DNA from: Betaproteobacteria bacterium
Lineage (GTDB): Bacteria > Pseudomonadota > Gammaproteobacteria > Burkholderiales > SG8-39
Length of the DNA stretch: 5,735 nt
Direction: 5' to 3'
NCBI GenBank assembly: GCA_029865405.1
Contig: JAOUGZ010000202.1
Location: forward strand, 1 to 5,735
The translations under genes were made by a program, and so were the position numbers. How positions within the stretch are numbered: position 1 is the first letter of the stretch; each line of letters opens with the position of its first letter. Positions 5,114-5,735 of the stretch are shown in pieces. Under the pieces are notes generated by a model that saw only the letters and a program-made list of their open reading frames with translations, had not been told where the DNA came from and did not search any database.

Positions 5114-5127
5114 GCGCGCATTATACA
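5099..5127 (+). promoter_or_regulatory. Candidate overlapping promoter for the receiver/HD-GYP gene
   Basis: On the plus strand TTGAGG (5099-5104) and TATACA (5122-5127) are 17 bases apart, each matching consensus at four of six positions. It would start near 5134 and leave a 47-base leader to the GTG at 5181. The -10 shares bases with the cold-shock promoter -10 on the other strand. Confidence 0.38.
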
Positions 5128-5146
5128 TGAACGCGTTTCGCGTCAA
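5120..5146 (-). promoter_or_regulatory. Sigma-70-type promoter of the cold-shock gene
   Basis: On the minus strand TTGACG (5146-5141) and a perfect TATAAT (5125-5120) are separated by 15 bases, slightly short of the optimal 17. Transcription would start near 5113. Confidence 0.75.
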
Positions 5147-5180
5147 GCGGTGCCGCGAGCCAGCGGGTAGACTTGGAAAT

Positions 5181-5735
5181 GTGAGCACGCCCGACACCCG
5201 GCCCGTCATCCTTGCCGTAGACGATGCGGAAGACCTCCTCGCCCTCATCGGCAAGGCGCTTGCCTCCGAGTACCGGGTGAAGCTCGCCGGCGACGGCGGC
5301 GACGCCCTGACCCTCGCCGCCGAGGCGCCGCAGCCCGACCTCATCCTGCTCGACGTGGAAATGCCGGGCGCCTCGGGCTACGAGATCTGCCAGCTGCTGA
5401 AGGAAGATCCGGCCACGGCGCGCATCCCGGTGATTTTCCTCACCGGCAAGACCGAGCCGTCCGAGCAGCTCGAAGGCCTGGACGTGGGCGCGGTGGACTA
5501 CCTGACCAAGCCGATCAACGCCAAGCTGCTCCTCGCGCGCGTGCGCATCCACATCGCGCTCGCCAACCGCCAGGCCGAGCTGCAGCGCCGGGTGGACGAG
5601 CGCACGGCGCAGCTCGAGGATGCGCGCTCGCAGCTCATCCGGCGCCTGGCCCGCGCCATGGAGTTCCACGAGAGCGCCGCCGCCGGCAACCGCGTGGCGC
5701 GCATCAGCCAGTACTGCAAGCTCATCGCCCAGGCC
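5181..5735 (+). CDS. Response regulator with receiver and probable HD-GYP domain, truncated by window edge
   Basis: The frame is open from the GTG at 5181 to the window edge, 185 residues. A complete receiver domain spans about 8-124: acidic pair D14/D15, phosphoacceptor D58 (LILLDVEMPG), T88 (FLTGK) and K110 (YLTKPIN). A charged helix that could be coiled coil (about 125-155) links to the start of a second domain at about 156 (RLARAMEFHESAAAGNRVAR), which matches the first helix of HD-GYP phosphodiesterases of the RpfG type. Those enzymes hydrolyse cyclic di-GMP. The HD and GYP catalytic motifs lie outside, so activity cannot be judged. A GTG start is used; an ATG two bases earlier runs at once into TGA. 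The Shine-Dalgarno is weak (GGA). No kinase gene is adjacent. It is divergent from the cold-shock gene. Confidence 0.88.
   Translation, partial: MSTPDTRPVILAVDDAEDLLALIGKALASEYRVKLAGDGGDALTLAAEAPQPDLILLDVEMPGASGYEICQLLKEDPATARIPVIFLTGKTEPSEQLEGLDVGAVDYLTKPINAKLLLARVRIHIALANRQAELQRRVDERTAQLEDARSQLIRRLARAMEFHESAAAGNRVARISQYCKLIAQA

Noticed and set aside
1..5735. Mobile element, CRISPR array, toxin-antitoxin pair or defence cluster
   Set aside because: No transposase, integrase, terminal repeats, spaced direct repeats, or recognisable toxin or antitoxin pair is visible; gene composition is uniform.

Overview
The window reads as chromosomal DNA from a GC-rich Pseudomonadota, most likely a betaproteobacterium. 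I infer this from the protein families and the very high G/C at third codon positions. No sequence search was possible, so the taxonomy is a judgement. Coding density is high and there is no sign of an insertion sequence, prophage, CRISPR array, tRNA or rRNA gene. No gene-free stretch exceeds 300 bases.

Layout. At 1-453 (minus) lies the N-terminal part of a SelO-type protein AMPylator, cut by the window edge. Divergent from it, 518-1297 (plus) encodes an exported FecR-domain protein. It converges with a 54-residue hypothetical protein at 1302-1466 (minus). At about 1496-1671 there is a compact unit: a possible promoter, a Shine-Dalgarno matching the 16S rRNA tail over 15 bases, a 26-codon ORF, an 8-bp helix bracketing that ORF, and a GAAA-loop terminator. 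A 33-residue basic protein (1678-1779, minus) follows, then a divergent class I SAM methyltransferase (1827-2450, plus).

The methyltransferase converges, with a 7-base gap, on an unusual response regulator (2458-3243, minus) whose receiver domain is C-terminal. Upstream of that on the same strand is a small cupin protein (3348-3734, minus). It is divergent, by only 25 bases, from a 2-dehydropantoate 2-reductase family enzyme (3760-4743, plus). A bidirectional terminator separates that gene from a CspA-family cold-shock protein (4793-4996, minus), which has a leader of about 117 bases and a recognisable promoter. A possible overlapping, opposite-facing promoter could serve the last gene, a receiver plus probable HD-GYP response regulator that runs off the right edge (5181-5735, plus).

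The genes look like housekeeping and stress or signalling functions in mostly single-gene units rather than one pathway. The item most worth a second look is the 1496-1671 unit. It is an inference from sequence layout, not a demonstrated system.
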